Assembly: GCF_000971335.1 (NCBI RefSeq)
Contig: NZ_JZJL01000002.1
Location: forward strand, 124,001 to 188,000
Direction: 5' to 3'
Length of the DNA stretch: 64,000 bases
Source: Chromobacterium vaccinii
GTDB taxonomy: Bacteria; Pseudomonadota; Gammaproteobacteria; Burkholderiales; Chromobacteriaceae
The translations under genes were made by a program, and so were the position numbers. Position 1 is the first letter of the stretch. Each line of letters begins with the position of its first letter. Positions 48,637 through 58,460 of this stretch are shown piece by piece. A model generated the notes under the pieces. It did no database searches, was not told the DNA's origin, and saw nothing but the letters and a program-made list of their open reading frames with translations.

Positions 48637-49889
48637 CAGCGGTCAATCTCCCCAAACACGATATCCTGCGTACCGATGATCGCGACGACGTCGGCGATCA
48701 TGTGGCCCTTTGCCATCTCGTCCAGCGCGGCCAAGTGGGCATAGCCCGGCGCGCGGATCTTGAGGCGGTACGGTTTGTTGGCGCCGTCGGACACCAGGTA
48801 GATGCCGAACTCGCCCTTCGGGTGCTCCACCGCGGCGTAAGCCTCGCCTTCCGGCACGTGCATGCCTTCGGTGAACAGCTTGAAGTGGTGGATCAGGTCT
48901 TCCATATTGGACTTCATGCCTTCGCGCGAAGGCGGAGCCACCTTATGGTTGTCGGTGATCACCGGGCCGGGGTTGGCGCGCAGCCAGGCCACGCACTGCT
49001 GGATGATGCGGTTGGACTGGCGCATCTCCTCGACGCGGACCAGGTAGCGGTCGTAGCAGTCGCCGCCCACGCCCACCGGCACGTCGAAGTCCATCTTGTC
49101 GTACACATCGTACGGCTGGGTCTTGCGCAGGTCCCAGGCGATGCCGGAACCGCGCAGCATCGGGCCGGTCATGCCCAGATTCAGGGCGCGCTCGGCCGTC
49201 ACCACGCCGATGCCCACGGTCCGCTGCTTCCAGATGCGGTTGTCGGTCAGCAGGGTTTCGTACTCGTCGACGTAGCCCGGGAAACGGTCGGTGAAATCGC
49301 TGATGAAGTCCAGCATCGAGCCCTTGCGGCCTTCGTTCAGGCGCGCCAGCTCTTTGGCGTTCTTGATCTTGGACACGGTGTACTGCGGCATGCTGTCCGG
49401 CAGGTCGCGGTAGACGCCGCCCGGACGGAAGTAAGCCGCGTGCATGCGCGCGCCCGACACCGCCTCGTAGCAGTCCATCAGGTCTTCGCGCTCGCGGAAC
49501 GCGTACAGGAACATCGTCATCGCGCCGATGTCCAGCGCGTGGGCGCCGATCCACAGCAGGTGGTTCAGCACGCGGGTGATTTCGGCGAACATCACGCGGA
49601 TGTATTGCGCGCGCTCCGGCACCTCGATGCCCATCATTTTCTCGATGGCCAGGCAGTAGGCGTGCTCGTTGCACATCATCGACACGTAGTCGAGACGGTC
49701 CATGTACGGCAGCGACTGGATGAAGGTCTTGCTCTCGGCCAGCTTCTCGGTGCCGCGGTGCAGCAGGCCGATGTGCGGGTCGGCGCGCTGGACGACTTCG
49801 CCGTCCAGTTCCAGCACCAGGCGCAGCACGCCGTGCGCGGCCGGGTGTTGCGGGCCGAAGTTGAGGGTGTAGTTACGGATCTCAGCCAC
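48636..49889 (-). CDS. nuoD: NADH-quinone oxidoreductase subunit D
   Basis: 417 residues, hydrogenase-large-subunit-like protein forming the quinone pocket: [21 protein letters not shown] is cut here by its conserved His, followed by [10 protein letters not shown] and [18 protein letters not shown]. Separate from nuoC, unlike the E. coli nuoCD fusion. Confidence 0.98.
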   Translation of the reverse strand: MAEIRNYTLNFGPQHPAAHGVLRLVLELDGEVVQRADPHIGLLHRGTEKLAESKTFIQSLPYMDRLDYVSMMCNEHAYCLAIEKMMGIEVPERAQYIRVMFAEITRVLNHLLWIGAHALDIGAMTMFLYAFREREDLMDCYEAVSGARMHAAYFRPGGVYRDLPDSMPQYTVSKIKNAKELARLNEGRKGSMLDFISDFTDRFPGYVDEYETLLTDNRIWKQRTVGIGVVTAERALNLGMTGPMLRGSGIAWDLRKTQPYDVYDKMDFDVPVGVGGDCYDRYLVRVEEMRQSNRIIQQCVAWLRANPGPVITDNHKVAPPSREGMKSNMEDLIHHFKLFTEGMHVPEGEAYAAVEHPKGEFGIYLVSDGANKPYRLKIRAPGYAHLAALDEMAKGHMIADVVAIIGTQDIVFGEIDR

Positions 49890-50478
49890 CGTAATTCTCC
49901 TCGCGGATGATGCGCGGCGTGATTTCGCGCGGTTCGATGGTGACCGGCTGATAGATCACGCGCTGCTGGGTCGGGTCGTAGCGCATTTCCACGTGGCCGG
50001 ACAAGGGGAAGTCCTTGCGGAACGGGTGGCCGACGAAACCGTAGTCGGTCAGCAGGCGGCGCAGGTCGGGATGGCCTTCGAACACGATGCCGTACAGATC
50101 GAACGCTTCGCGCTCGAACCAGTTGGCGGCGTTCCAGACGTCGTTGACCGATGGGATCACCGGGAAATCGTCGTCTGCGGCGAAGACGCGCAGGCGGATG
50201 CGATGGTTCAGCTTGACGGACAGCAGATGGTACACGGCGGCGAAGCGCGGACCGTCCCACGGCTCGTCGCGGTAGGCGCTGTAGTCCATGCCGCAGACGT
50301 CGATGCACTGCTCGAAGGCGAGGTCGGCGTGGTCGCGCAGCGTCAGCGCCACGGACGGCAGATCGGACGCCTTGCAGACGATGGTCAGCTCGTCCAAAGC
50401 CTGCGTGCTGCTCACGAGCTTGTCGCCCAGCGCCGCGGCAACGACCGAACCCAACGCTTCCATTTTCTTGGAGGCCAT
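49882..50478 (-). CDS. nuoC: NADH-quinone oxidoreductase subunit C
   Basis: 198 residues. The signature ERETWDLFGI appears here as [21 protein letters not shown], with the 30-kDa subunit motif [21 protein letters not shown] at 50478 ([10 protein letters not shown]) was chosen; a longer frame overlaps nuoB. Overlaps nuoD by 8 nt. Confidence 0.96.
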   Translation of the reverse strand: MASKKMEALGSVVAAALGDKLVSSTQALDELTIVCKASDLPSVALTLRDHADLAFEQCIDVCGMDYSAYRDEPWDGPRFAAVYHLLSVKLNHRIRLRVFAADDDFPVIPSVNDVWNAANWFEREAFDLYGIVFEGHPDLRRLLTDYGFVGHPFRKDFPLSGHVEMRYDPTQQRVIYQPVTIEPREITPRIIREENYGG

Positions 50479-50488
50479 AGTTTCTACC

Positions 50489-50965
50489 TTAGCGGGCGAT
50501 GGTGTTGGTACGTTTGATCTTGTTCTGCAGCTGGATGATGCCGTACAGCAGCGCTTCCGCGGTCGGCGGACAGCCCGGCACGTAGACATCCACAGGCACG
50601 ATGCGGTCGCAGCCGCGAACTACAGAATAGGAATAGTGATAGTAGCCGCCGCCGTTGGCACAGGAGCCCATCGAGATCACCCAGCGCGGCTCGGCCATCT
50701 GGTCGTAAACCTTGCGCAGGGCCGGCGCCATCTTGTTGCACAGCGTGCCGGCGACGATCATCAGGTCGGACTGGCGGGGGCTGGGACGGAACACGACGCC
50801 GAAGCGGTCGAGGTCATAACGCGCCGCGCCGGCGTGCATCATTTCCACCGCACAACAGGCCAGGCCGAAGGTCATCGGCCACAGAGAACCCGTGCGGGTA
50901 TAGTTGATAAGCTTGTCGGCTGTCGTGGTGACGAAGCCTTTCTCCAGAATCCCTTCTACTCCCAT
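50489..50965 (-). CDS. nuoB: NADH-quinone oxidoreductase subunit B
   Basis: 158 residues. Carries the N2 4Fe-4S cluster next to quinone: [15 protein letters not shown] and [11 protein letters not shown] provide the cysteines. The start ATG lies within the end of nuoA (10-nt overlap). Confidence 0.98.
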   Translation of the reverse strand: MGVEGILEKGFVTTTADKLINYTRTGSLWPMTFGLACCAVEMMHAGAARYDLDRFGVVFRPSPRQSDLMIVAGTLCNKMAPALRKVYDQMAEPRWVISMGSCANGGGYYHYSYSVVRGCDRIVPVDVYVPGCPPTAEALLYGIIQLQNKIKRTNTIAR

Positions 50966-51312
50966 TCCAGAGCTCCCTTCTTCCACATGTAGACGAAGCC
51001 GAGCGTCAGCACGGCCAGAAATTCGACCATCACGCCCAAACCATAGACGCCCAGATCCTTCAACACCACCGCCCACGGAAACAGGAAGGCGATTTCCAGG
51101 TCGAACAGGATGAAGAGAATGGCGATCAGGTAATAGCGGACGTCAAACTTCATGCGGGCATCTTCGAAGGCCTCGAAGCCGCATTCGTATGGAGAAAGTT
51201 TCTCAGCGTCGGGACGGTTTGGTGCCAGCAGTTTGCCCAAGACAATAGGGCCCACGCCGACCAGAAGTCCGACGATGACAAACATCAGAATGGGAAAGTA
51301 GTTTTGCAGCAT
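50956..51312 (-). CDS. nuoA: NADH-quinone oxidoreductase subunit A
   Basis: 118 residues with three transmembrane helices; contains [12 protein letters not shown] with the conserved Cys loop and [22 protein letters not shown] (split by its Asp-Glu pair). First gene of the 14-gene complex I operon (nuoA-N in standard order, all on minus). The ATG at 51312 gives the normal N-terminus [10 protein letters not shown]; the upstream in-frame ATG at 51360 would translate through a terminator-like hairpin. Only about 15 nt separate the ATG from that hairpin's U-tract. Confidence 0.96.
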   Translation of the reverse strand: MLQNYFPILMFVIVGLLVGVGPIVLGKLLAPNRPDAEKLSPYECGFEAFEDARMKFDVRYYLIAILFILFDLEIAFLFPWAVVLKDLGVYGLGVMVEFLAVLTLGFVYMWKKGALEWE

Positions 51313-51327
51313 TTCCCGTACACCCCC

Positions 51328-51352
51328 AAAAAAAGAGGGGTCGCCCCCTCTT
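51328..51352 (-). terminator. Terminator-like hairpin in the nuoA leader
   Basis: On the minus strand AAGAGGGG (51352-51345) pairs with CCCCTCTT (51340-51333) around a 4-nt loop, then continues as a T run to 51328. Looks like an intrinsic terminator but lies 16-40 nt before the nuoA start, leaving no room for a promoter after it. Best read as an attenuator of read-through from tpiA-secG-tRNA-Leu, or as a terminator that the nuo promoter must overcome. Confidence 0.75.
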
Positions 51353-51362
51353 GGCTCCAAAT

Positions 51363-51397
51363 AAAACAGGCCACCGGAGTCCCGGTGGCCTGTTTTT
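51363..51397. terminator. Strong bidirectional terminator after tRNA-Leu
   Basis: 15-bp stem, 51363-51377 with 51382-51396, loop AGTC, A/T flanks on both sides. On the minus strand it directly follows the tRNA-Leu 3' end (7 nt away). Confidence 0.92.
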
Positions 51398-51403
51398 GAA
51401 TGG

Positions 51404-51488
51404 TGGTGCCGACAGTGAGACTCGAACTCACACAGCTTTCGCCACTACCCCCTCAAGATAGCGTGTCTACCAATTTCACCATGTCGGC
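51404..51488 (-). tRNA. tRNA-Leu (GAG)
   Basis: 85 nt on the minus strand. Acceptor stem GCCGACA/TGTCGGC, anticodon loop TTGAGGG with anticodon GAG (reads CUC/CUU), the long variable arm expected for leucine, T-arm GAGTTCGAGTCTC and encoded CCA. Sits between secG and nuoA, a common betaproteobacterial arrangement. Confidence 0.96.
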
Positions 51489-51507
51489 ACAGCAAAGCTT
51501 TAAATTG

Positions 51508-51858
51508 TTACTCCGGGATTTTGGAAGCCGTTCCCGAAGCATTTTTATTAGGCGCGCCTGCCGGGATTTGCGGCACAGCCTGTTCAATCTTACCGCCCAT
51601 CACGCCGAGATCGCTCTTTCCACCCCCGGAAAGAAAGACCAGCGCCAAAGAAGTCGAGAAAAACACCGCGGCAGCAACCGCGGTCGTTCTGCTCAAGAAA
51701 TTCGCAGAACCAGACGCCCCGAACAGACTGCCGGACGAGCCACTACCAAAAGCCGCGCCCATATCCGCACCCTTGCCATGCTGCATCAGAACAAGGACGA
51801 TGATAGATGCTGCGGACAGCAGATTTACAATCCAAATAAGCGTCTTGAGAAGTTCCAT
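51508..51858 (-). CDS. secG: Preprotein translocase subunit SecG
   Basis: 116 residues. Two transmembrane helices (about 5-25 and 58-78) joined by the conserved glycine-rich segment GKGADMGAAFGSGSSGSLFG. Auxiliary subunit of SecYEG. The C-terminal tail is Pro/Ala/Lys-rich. One nucleotide after tpiA; co-transcribed. Confidence 0.96.
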   Translation of the reverse strand: MELLKTLIWIVNLLSAASIIVLVLMQHGKGADMGAAFGSGSSGSLFGASGSANFLSRTTAVAAAVFFSTSLALVFLSGGGKSDLGVMGGKIEQAVPQIPAGAPNKNASGTASKIPE

Positions 51859-51859
51859 A

Positions 51860-52606
<747 letters not shown>

Positions 52607-52641
52607 GCGTTTCTCCACTTCATGTTGCTTGGTTGGCGCCG

Positions 52642-52670
52642 ATTATAGCGCGCCCTGCCCCACCGCTCCA
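52642..52670 (-). promoter_or_regulatory. Promoter of tpiA-secG-tRNA-Leu
   Basis: Perfect TATAAT on the minus strand (52647-52642) about 36 nt before the tpiA ATG, with a 17-nt spacer to a poor -35 (TGGAGC, 52670-52665). Confidence 0.55.
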
Positions 52671-52696
52671 ATGGGCCTGGATCAAGCATTTACGAC

Positions 52697-52714
52697 TTGT
52701 AATATTACTGAAAG
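52697..52714 (+). promoter_or_regulatory. Possible degenerate Pho box upstream of pstS
   Basis: TTGTAAT (52697-52703), four bases, CTGAAAG (52708-52714) resembles two CTGTCAT-like half-sites with the 11-bp repeat spacing of PhoB sites. The match is imperfect; position about 65 nt before pstS is right. Confidence 0.35.
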
Positions 52715-52778
52715 ATTCGCCCGATACGATGGCGACCATCACAAACGCAGTCCCATCCTTTCGTTCGGGAGTTAAGCA

Positions 52779-53816
52779 ATGAAACAGTCTGTTCGTCTGG
52801 CCGCAGTCCTCGGCTCCACGCTGATCGCAGGCTCGGTCTACGCGGCTGACATCACCGGCGCCGGCGCGACCTTCCCCTACCCGCTGTACGCCAAGTGGGC
52901 GGCGACCTACAAGGGCAGCACCGGCAACAACATGAACTACCAGTCCATCGGTTCCGGCGGCGGCATCAAGCAGATCCAGTCCAAGACCGTGGATTTCGGC
53001 GCGTCCGACATGCCGCTGAAGCCGGAAGAGCTGGAAAAGTCCGGACTGACTCAGTTCCCGACCGTGATGGGCGGCGTGGTGCCGGTGTACAACATCCCGG
53101 GCGTCGCCGCCGGCCAGATCAAATTCACCGGCGCGCTCTTGGCCGACATCTACCTGGGCAAGGTAGCCAAGTGGAACGATCCGGCCATCGCCAAGCTGAA
53201 CCCGGGCGTCAAGCTGCCCGACCAGCGCATCTCGGTCGTCCGCCGCTCCGACGGCTCCGGCACCACCTTCATCTTCACCAACTATCTGTCCAAGGTATCG
53301 CCGGAATGGGCGAAGGACGTCGGCTCCAACACCGCCGTCAGCTGGAAGGGCAGCTCGGTGGGCGGCAAGGGCAACGAGGGCGTGGCCAACTACGTGTCGC
53401 GCATCAAGGGCGCCATCGGCTACGTCGAATACGCCTACGCCAAGCAGAACAAGCTGGCCTACGGCCTGCTGCAGAACCAGTCCGGCGCCTTCGTCAAGCC
53501 GGATGAAGCCTCGTTCAAGGCCGCAGCCGCCAACGCCGATTGGAAGAAAGCGCCGGGCTTCTACCTGCTGCTGACCAACCAGCCGGGCAAGCAGAGCTGG
53601 CCGATCGCCGGCGCCACCTTCATCCTGATGCACAAGAAGCAGGACAAGCCGGCGCAGGCCACCGAAGTGCTGAAGTACTTCGACTGGGCATACAAGAACG
53701 GCGACAAAACCGCGCAGGAACTGGATTACATCCCGATGCCCGATAGCGTGAAGGGCGTGATCCGCACCAGCTGGAAACAAATCACCGACGGCAGCGGCAA
53801 GGCTGTCTGGAACTGA
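52779..53816 (+). CDS. pstS: Phosphate ABC transporter substrate-binding protein PstS
   Basis: 345 residues with signal peptide (1-22, cleavage after VYA). Periplasmic phosphate-binding protein: ADITGAGATFPYPLYAKW opening, YQSIGSGGGIKQ, DFGASDMPL, and RRSDGSGTTFIF make the phosphate site. First gene of pstSCAB. A ribosome-binding site GGGAG lies 9 nt before the ATG. Confidence 0.98.
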   Translation: MKQSVRLAAVLGSTLIAGSVYAADITGAGATFPYPLYAKWAATYKGSTGNNMNYQSIGSGGGIKQIQSKTVDFGASDMPLKPEELEKSGLTQFPTVMGGVVPVYNIPGVAAGQIKFTGALLADIYLGKVAKWNDPAIAKLNPGVKLPDQRISVVRRSDGSGTTFIFTNYLSKVSPEWAKDVGSNTAVSWKGSSVGGKGNEGVANYVSRIKGAIGYVEYAYAKQNKLAYGLLQNQSGAFVKPDEASFKAAAANADWKKAPGFYLLLTNQPGKQSWPIAGATFILMHKKQDKPAQATEVLKYFDWAYKNGDKTAQELDYIPMPDSVKGVIRTSWKQITDGSGKAVWN

Positions 53817-53842
53817 CAGGCGACGCTTATACTGTCGCACCC

Positions 53843-53872
53843 AGGCCGGGGGGAGTTCGCTCTCTCCGGCCT
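53843..53872 (+). other. Stable UUCG hairpin between pstS and pstC
   Basis: A 13-bp stem, 53843-53855 with 53860-53872 (two G-T pairs), closed by a TTCG tetraloop. No U-tract follows, so it is not a simple terminator. Its place after the gene for the abundant binding protein suggests it protects the pstS mRNA 3' end and lowers downstream expression, as known for other binding-protein operons. Confidence 0.75.
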
Positions 53873-53899
53873 TGTGTCTGAACCATCAAGAATCGGCGC

Positions 53900-54862
53900 A
53901 TGCAAAAACTGAGCTATGAGCAGCAACTGGGACGCCAGCAGCTGCTGGACAAAATCTTCCGGGTGACCACCCGCTGTTTCGCCTTCCTGGTGCTGGCGCT
54001 GCTGCTGGGCATCCTCCTTTCGCTGCTGGTCGGCGCCATGCCCAGCATCAAGGGCTTCGGCTGGAGCTTCCTGTTCAATACCGACTGGGATCCGGTGCAG
54101 GAAAAATTCGGCGCCGTCGTGCCCATCTTCGGCACCCTGGCCACGTCCTTCATCGCCTTGCTGATCGGCGTGCCGGTCAGCTTCGGCATCGCGCTGTTCC
54201 TGACCGAGCTGTGCCCGACCTGGCTCAAGCGCCCGCTGGGCATCGCCGTCGAGTTGCTGGCCGGCATTCCGTCCATCATCTACGGCATGTGGGGCCTGTT
54301 CGTGTTCGCCCCGTTCTTCGCCGACCACATCCAGCCATGGCTGATCGACAATCTGGGCGAGCTGCCTCTGCTGGGCTTCCTGTTCCAGGGGGCGCCGATG
54401 GGCATCGGCCTGTTCTCCGCCGGCCTGATCCTAGCCATCATGGTGATTCCGTTCATCGCCTCGGTGATGCGCGACGTGTTCGAAGTGGTGCCCACCATGC
54501 TGAAGGAGTCGGCCTACGGCCTGGGCTCCACCACCTGGGAGGTGGTGCGCTACGTGGTGCTGCCCTACACCAAGACCGGCGTCGTCGGCGGCATCATGCT
54601 GGGCCTGGGACGCGCGCTGGGCGAAACCATGGCGGTCACTTTCGTGATCGGCAACTCCACCCGCTTTTCCACCAGCCTGTTCGAGCCGGGCAACTCCATC
54701 GCCTCGTCGCTGGCCAATGAATTCGCCGAAGCCAACGGCGACCTGTACATGGGCTCGCTGATCGAACTGGGCCTGATCCTGTTCTTCATCACCTTCGTGG
54801 TGCTGTCCTGCTCCAAACTGCTGCTGCTGCGCCTGAAGAAGCAGGAAGGCAAGCCTTCCTGA
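53900..54862 (+). CDS. pstC: Phosphate ABC transporter permease PstC
   Basis: 320 residues with six transmembrane helices. Contains [17 protein letters not shown] and the EAA-like cytoplasmic loop [22 protein letters not shown] (split by its Gly), and [11 protein letters not shown]. Forms the inner-membrane channel with PstA. Confidence 0.97.
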   Translation: MQKLSYEQQLGRQQLLDKIFRVTTRCFAFLVLALLLGILLSLLVGAMPSIKGFGWSFLFNTDWDPVQEKFGAVVPIFGTLATSFIALLIGVPVSFGIALFLTELCPTWLKRPLGIAVELLAGIPSIIYGMWGLFVFAPFFADHIQPWLIDNLGELPLLGFLFQGAPMGIGLFSAGLILAIMVIPFIASVMRDVFEVVPTMLKESAYGLGSTTWEVVRYVVLPYTKTGVVGGIMLGLGRALGETMAVTFVIGNSTRFSTSLFEPGNSIASSLANEFAEANGDLYMGSLIELGLILFFITFVVLSCSKLLLLRLKKQEGKPS

Positions 54863-54863
54863 C

Positions 54864-55787
54864 ATGAAAGACGTCAAAACGATGAGCCAAGCGACAATGA
54901 ACGACGCCTTGCGCACCGCCCCCGCATCCGGCCTGAAGCAGGATAGCCTCACTTATCGCCGGCGCCGGCTGGTCAACCGGCTGACCATGGCCGCGTCGAT
55001 GCTGACCATGGTTTTCGGCCTGTTCTGGCTGTTCTGGATCCTGATCACGCTGCTGCAGCACGGCCTGTCCGGCATCAGCTGGCAGGTATTCACCGAAAGT
55101 ACGCCGCCGCCGGGCTCCGCCGGCGGCCTGGCCAACGCCATATACGGCAGCCTGGTGATGACCGCCTTCGGCACGCTGTTCGGCACGCCGATCGGCATCC
55201 TGGCCGGCATCTACCTGGCCGAATTCGGCCAGCGCGGCTGGCTGGCGCCCATCACCCGCTTCATCAACGACATCCTGCTGTCGGCGCCGTCCATCGTGAT
55301 CGGCCTGTTCGTGTACGAGGTGTACGTGGTGTCGGTCGGCCACTTCTCCGGCTGGGCCGGCTCCTTCGCGCTGGCCATCCTGGTGATCCCAGTGGTGGTG
55401 CGCACCACCGAGAACATGCTGCGCCTGGTGCCGAACAGCCTGCGCGAAGCCGCCGCCGCGCTCGGCGCGCCGCAATGGAAGGTGACGCTGACCGTGACGC
55501 TGCGCGCGGCGCAGGCCGGCGTGCTGACCGGCATCCTGTTGGCGGTGGCCCGGATTTCCGGCGAAACCGCGCCCTTGCTGTTCACCGCGTTGAACAACCA
55601 GTTCTTCAACAGCAATATGAACCAGCCGATGGCCAACCTGCCGATCGTGATCTTCCAGTTCGCGATGAGCCCCTACGAGGACTGGCACACGCTGGCCTGG
55701 GCCGGCTCGCTGCTGATCACTTTCAGCGTCCTCGCCCTGAACATCGTCGCCCGCTGGATGGGCGGCCGCAAGAATCAATCGAATTAA
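54864..55787 (+). CDS. pstA: Phosphate ABC transporter permease PstA
   Basis: 307 residues with six transmembrane helices, EAA-like loop [20 protein letters not shown], and the conserved [17 protein letters not shown] at 54864 is one base after the pstC stop; a start at 54882 is possible since neither has a clear ribosome-binding site. Confidence 0.96.
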   Translation: MKDVKTMSQATMNDALRTAPASGLKQDSLTYRRRRLVNRLTMAASMLTMVFGLFWLFWILITLLQHGLSGISWQVFTESTPPPGSAGGLANAIYGSLVMTAFGTLFGTPIGILAGIYLAEFGQRGWLAPITRFINDILLSAPSIVIGLFVYEVYVVSVGHFSGWAGSFALAILVIPVVVRTTENMLRLVPNSLREAAAALGAPQWKVTLTVTLRAAQAGVLTGILLAVARISGETAPLLFTALNNQFFNSNMNQPMANLPIVIFQFAMSPYEDWHTLAWAGSLLITFSVLALNIVARWMGGRKNQSN

Positions 55788-55790
55788 GGC

Positions 55791-56564
55791 ATGACAACCA
55801 TGACCAGCACCGCCTCCAAGCTCGAGGTCCGCGACCTGAACTTCTTCTACGGCAACTTCCACGCGCTGAAGGGCATTCAGCTGGAGATCGCGCCGCGCAA
55901 GGTGACCGCCTTCATCGGCCCGTCCGGCTGCGGCAAATCCACGCTGCTGCGCACCTTCAACCGCATGTACGAGCTCTACCCCGGCCTGCGCGCCGAGGGC
56001 GAGATCATGCTGGACGGCCAGAACATCCTGGCGCGCGACGTCGACGTCAACCTGCTGCGCGCCAAAGTGGGCATGGTGTTCCAGAAGCCGACGCCGTTCC
56101 CGATGTCGATCTACGACAACATCACCTTCGGCGTGAAGCTGTACGAGAAGCTGTCCAAGGGCGAGATGGAAGACCGCGTCGAATGGGCGCTGCGCAAGGC
56201 CGCGCTGTGGGACGAGGTGAAGGACAAGCTCAAGCAGTCCGGCAATTCGCTGTCCGGCGGCCAGCAGCAGCGGCTGTGCATCGCCCGCGCGGTGGCCTCC
56301 AAGCCGGAAGTGCTGCTGTTGGACGAGCCGACCTCGGCGCTGGACCCGATCTCCACCGCCCACATCGAAGAGCTGATCCACGAACTGAAAGAGGACTACA
56401 CCATCGCCATCGTGACGCACAATATGCAGCAGGCGGCGCGGGTGTCCGATTACACCGCCTACATGTATCTGGGCGAGATGGTGGAGTTCGGCCATACCGA
56501 CACCATCTTCACCACGCCGCAGAAGAAGGCGACCGAGGACTACATCACCGGCAAATTCGGCTGA
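55791..56564 (+). CDS. pstB: Phosphate ABC transporter ATP-binding protein PstB
   Basis: 257 residues. ABC ATPase: Walker [11 protein letters not shown]-loop [11 protein letters not shown], signature LSGGQQQR, Walker [14 protein letters not shown] and the switch His in IVTHNMQQA. Powers PstSCA. A terminator follows; phoU, common after pstB, is absent. Confidence 0.98.
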   Translation: MTTMTSTASKLEVRDLNFFYGNFHALKGIQLEIAPRKVTAFIGPSGCGKSTLLRTFNRMYELYPGLRAEGEIMLDGQNILARDVDVNLLRAKVGMVFQKPTPFPMSIYDNITFGVKLYEKLSKGEMEDRVEWALRKAALWDEVKDKLKQSGNSLSGGQQQRLCIARAVASKPEVLLLDEPTSALDPISTAHIEELIHELKEDYTIAIVTHNMQQAARVSDYTAYMYLGEMVEFGHTDTIFTTPQKKATEDYITGKFG

Positions 56565-56578
56565 TCCCATCCCCAGAG

Positions 56579-56611
56579 ACGGCTGGAGGCTCGATTCCGC
56601 CAGCCGTTTTT
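56579..56611 (+). terminator. Terminator of pstSCAB
   Basis: ACGGCTGG (56579-56586) pairs with CCAGCCGT (56600-56607), followed by TTTT. Lies 15 nt past pstB. Confidence 0.88.
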
Positions 56612-56749
56612 CATGCCGTCCGGCTAAGCAATAATGATGACGCCATTTTGCAAAATCATGGACTTAGCCGTCTTGCAACCCAGCGCTGTCAAGAAGATTT
56701 TGCCGTTTTCGCAGGCAAAACCACACGCTTTATTTTTTTTTATAAAGAC

Positions 56750-56778
56750 TTGACGGCCATGGCGCGGAACACAACAAT
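56750..56778 (+). promoter_or_regulatory. Promoter of pitA
   Basis: TTGACG (56750-56755), 17-nt spacer, AACAAT (56773-56778). A nine-T run precedes it (about 56732-56740) and could act as an UP-like element or curve. Start about 25 nt before the ATG. Confidence 0.55.
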
Positions 56779-56807
56779 CCCGCCTTTACGATAAACGCTG
56801 ACACGCC

Positions 56808-58262
56808 ATGCTGGACCTGTTTTCCGGGCTCGATACCCATGTAGCCATCACTTTGATGCTTTCTCTGGGCTTCGTGCTCGCCTTTGAGTTCATCAACGGT
56901 TTTCACGATACCGCCAACGCCGTCGCCACCGTCATCTACACCCAGTCGATGAAGCCGCGCCTGGCCGTGTTCTATTCCGGCGTCTGCAACTTCCTCGGCG
57001 TGATGAGCGGCGGCCTGGCCGTCGCCTACGCCATCGTGCACCTGCTGCCGGTGGACCTGCTGATCTCGGTGAACACCAGCCGCGGCATGGCGATGGTGTT
57101 CGCCCTGCTCGCCGCCGCCATCCTGTGGAACCTCGGCACCTGGTATCTGGGCCTGCCGGCGTCCAGCAGCCACACGCTGATCGGCGCCATTCTGGGCGTG
57201 GGCGTGGCCAACAGCTTCATCAACAACACCTCGCTGTCGCACGGCATCAACTGGGGCAAGGCGATCGACGTCGGCGCCTCGCTATTGGTGTCGCCGATCG
57301 CCGGCGCGGTGATGGCGGGCCTGATCGTCATCCTGTTGCGGCGCTTCCGTCCTCGCAGCAACGTCCACAAAACCCCGTACCAGCGCCAGCAGGTGGAGGG
57401 CCGCAAGCATCCGCCGTTCTGGACCCGCTTCATGCTGATCGTGTCGGCGATGGGCGTCAGCTTCGCCCACGGCTCCAACGACGGCCAGAAGGGCGTCGGC
57501 CTGGTGATGCTGGTGCTGATCGGCATCGTGCCGGCCAAGTTCGTGCTGAACCTGGACAGCACCCCGTACCAGTTGGAGCGCACCCGCGACGCGGCTCAGC
57601 ATCTGCAGCAGTTCTACCAGCGCCACGAGGCCGATCTGTCCAAGATCATCGTCAAGTCCACCAGCACCAGCCAGTACGAGTGCCACCCGCAGCAGACGGT
57701 GGCCACCGCCGACCAGCTGCTGAAGCTGATGGGCGACGGCAACGACTACCATACCCTCAGCGCCTCTCAGCGCTGGGACGTGCGCACCCAGCTCTTGTGC
57801 CTGGACGACGCCGCCAAGAAGGCAGCCGATCTGCCCAAGCTGTCCTCAGACGACAAGCAGCTGCTGAGCAATCTGCGCAAGGATCTGACCACCACCACAG
57901 AATACGCGCCCACCTGGGTGATCGTGGCCGTGGCCTTGGCGCTGGGCATCGGCACCATGATAGGCTGGCGCCGCGTGGTGAAGACCGTGGGCGAAGGCAT
58001 CGGCAAGAAAGACATGACCTACGCCCAGGGCGTGGCCGCGCAGACCACCGCCGCCGTGTCCATCGGCCTGGCCAGCTGGTTCGGCTTCCCGGTGTCCACC
58101 ACCCACGTGCTGTCCAGCGGCGTGGCCGGCACCATGATCGCCGACAAGGCCGGCCTGCAGATGAGCACCGTGCGCTCGATCGCGCTGGCCTGGCTGTTCA
58201 CGCTGCCTGCCTCGATGGGCCTGGCCGCCGGCCTGTACTACCTGGCGGCGCAGTGGTTCTGA
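56808..58262 (+). CDS. pitA: Inorganic phosphate transporter, PiT family
   Basis: 484 residues. Low-affinity metal-phosphate/H+ symporter with both PiT signature repeats, FINGFHDTANAVATVI at about 28-43 and SFAHGSNDGQKGVGLV in the middle, and SSSHTLIG / FPVSTTHVLS segments. A hydrophilic cytoplasmic stretch (about 250-360) separates the two membrane halves. It stands behind pstSCAB but has its own promoter and terminator, so high- and low-affinity uptake sit side by side. Confidence 0.95.
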   Translation: MLDLFSGLDTHVAITLMLSLGFVLAFEFINGFHDTANAVATVIYTQSMKPRLAVFYSGVCNFLGVMSGGLAVAYAIVHLLPVDLLISVNTSRGMAMVFALLAAAILWNLGTWYLGLPASSSHTLIGAILGVGVANSFINNTSLSHGINWGKAIDVGASLLVSPIAGAVMAGLIVILLRRFRPRSNVHKTPYQRQQVEGRKHPPFWTRFMLIVSAMGVSFAHGSNDGQKGVGLVMLVLIGIVPAKFVLNLDSTPYQLERTRDAAQHLQQFYQRHEADLSKIIVKSTSTSQYECHPQQTVATADQLLKLMGDGNDYHTLSASQRWDVRTQLLCLDDAAKKAADLPKLSSDDKQLLSNLRKDLTTTTEYAPTWVIVAVALALGIGTMIGWRRVVKTVGEGIGKKDMTYAQGVAAQTTAAVSIGLASWFGFPVSTTHVLSSGVAGTMIADKAGLQMSTVRSIALAWLFTLPASMGLAAGLYYLAAQWF

Positions 58263-58282
58263 CCCAAACCGCGCCCAAACGC

Positions 58283-58309
58283 AAAAGCCGCTCGATGAGC
58301 GGCTTTTTT
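58283..58309 (+). terminator. Terminator of pitA
   Basis: AAAAGCCGCTC (58283-58293) pairs with GAGCGGCTTTT (58297-58307) around GAT, followed by further T. Confidence 0.93.
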
Positions 58310-58346
58310 CATGCTTGATCCAGGTCAACGGAGCGGCTGTCCGCGC

Positions 58347-58376
58347 TTGAACGAAAAATTCATTGATTGCTAATAT
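58347..58376 (+). promoter_or_regulatory. Sigma-70-like promoter of the candidate small RNA
   Basis: TTGAAC (-35, 58347-58352), an 18-nt spacer, TAATAT (-10, 58371-58376). It follows the pitA terminator and has no gene downstream on the plus strand. Confidence 0.55.
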
Positions 58377-58382
58377 ACGCCT

Positions 58383-58460
58383 GCTTCATTAATGGTTTCT
58401 TTTGTTTGCAGCAATCCTCCCTCGCCGCCGCGATTTCCCCCAATCGCGGCGGATTTTTTT
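58383..58460 (+). ncRNA. Candidate small RNA between pitA and recG
   Basis: From the predicted start near 58383 a transcript of about 75 nt would end at a very strong intrinsic terminator: an 11-bp perfect stem (58425-58435 with 58442-58452), six-base loop and seven T (58454-58460). No open frame of note lies inside. The minus-strand side of the stem has no U-tract, so it is not the recG terminator. The 5' part is U/C-rich and single-stranded, as in Hfq-dependent RNAs. Class unknown. Confidence 0.55.
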
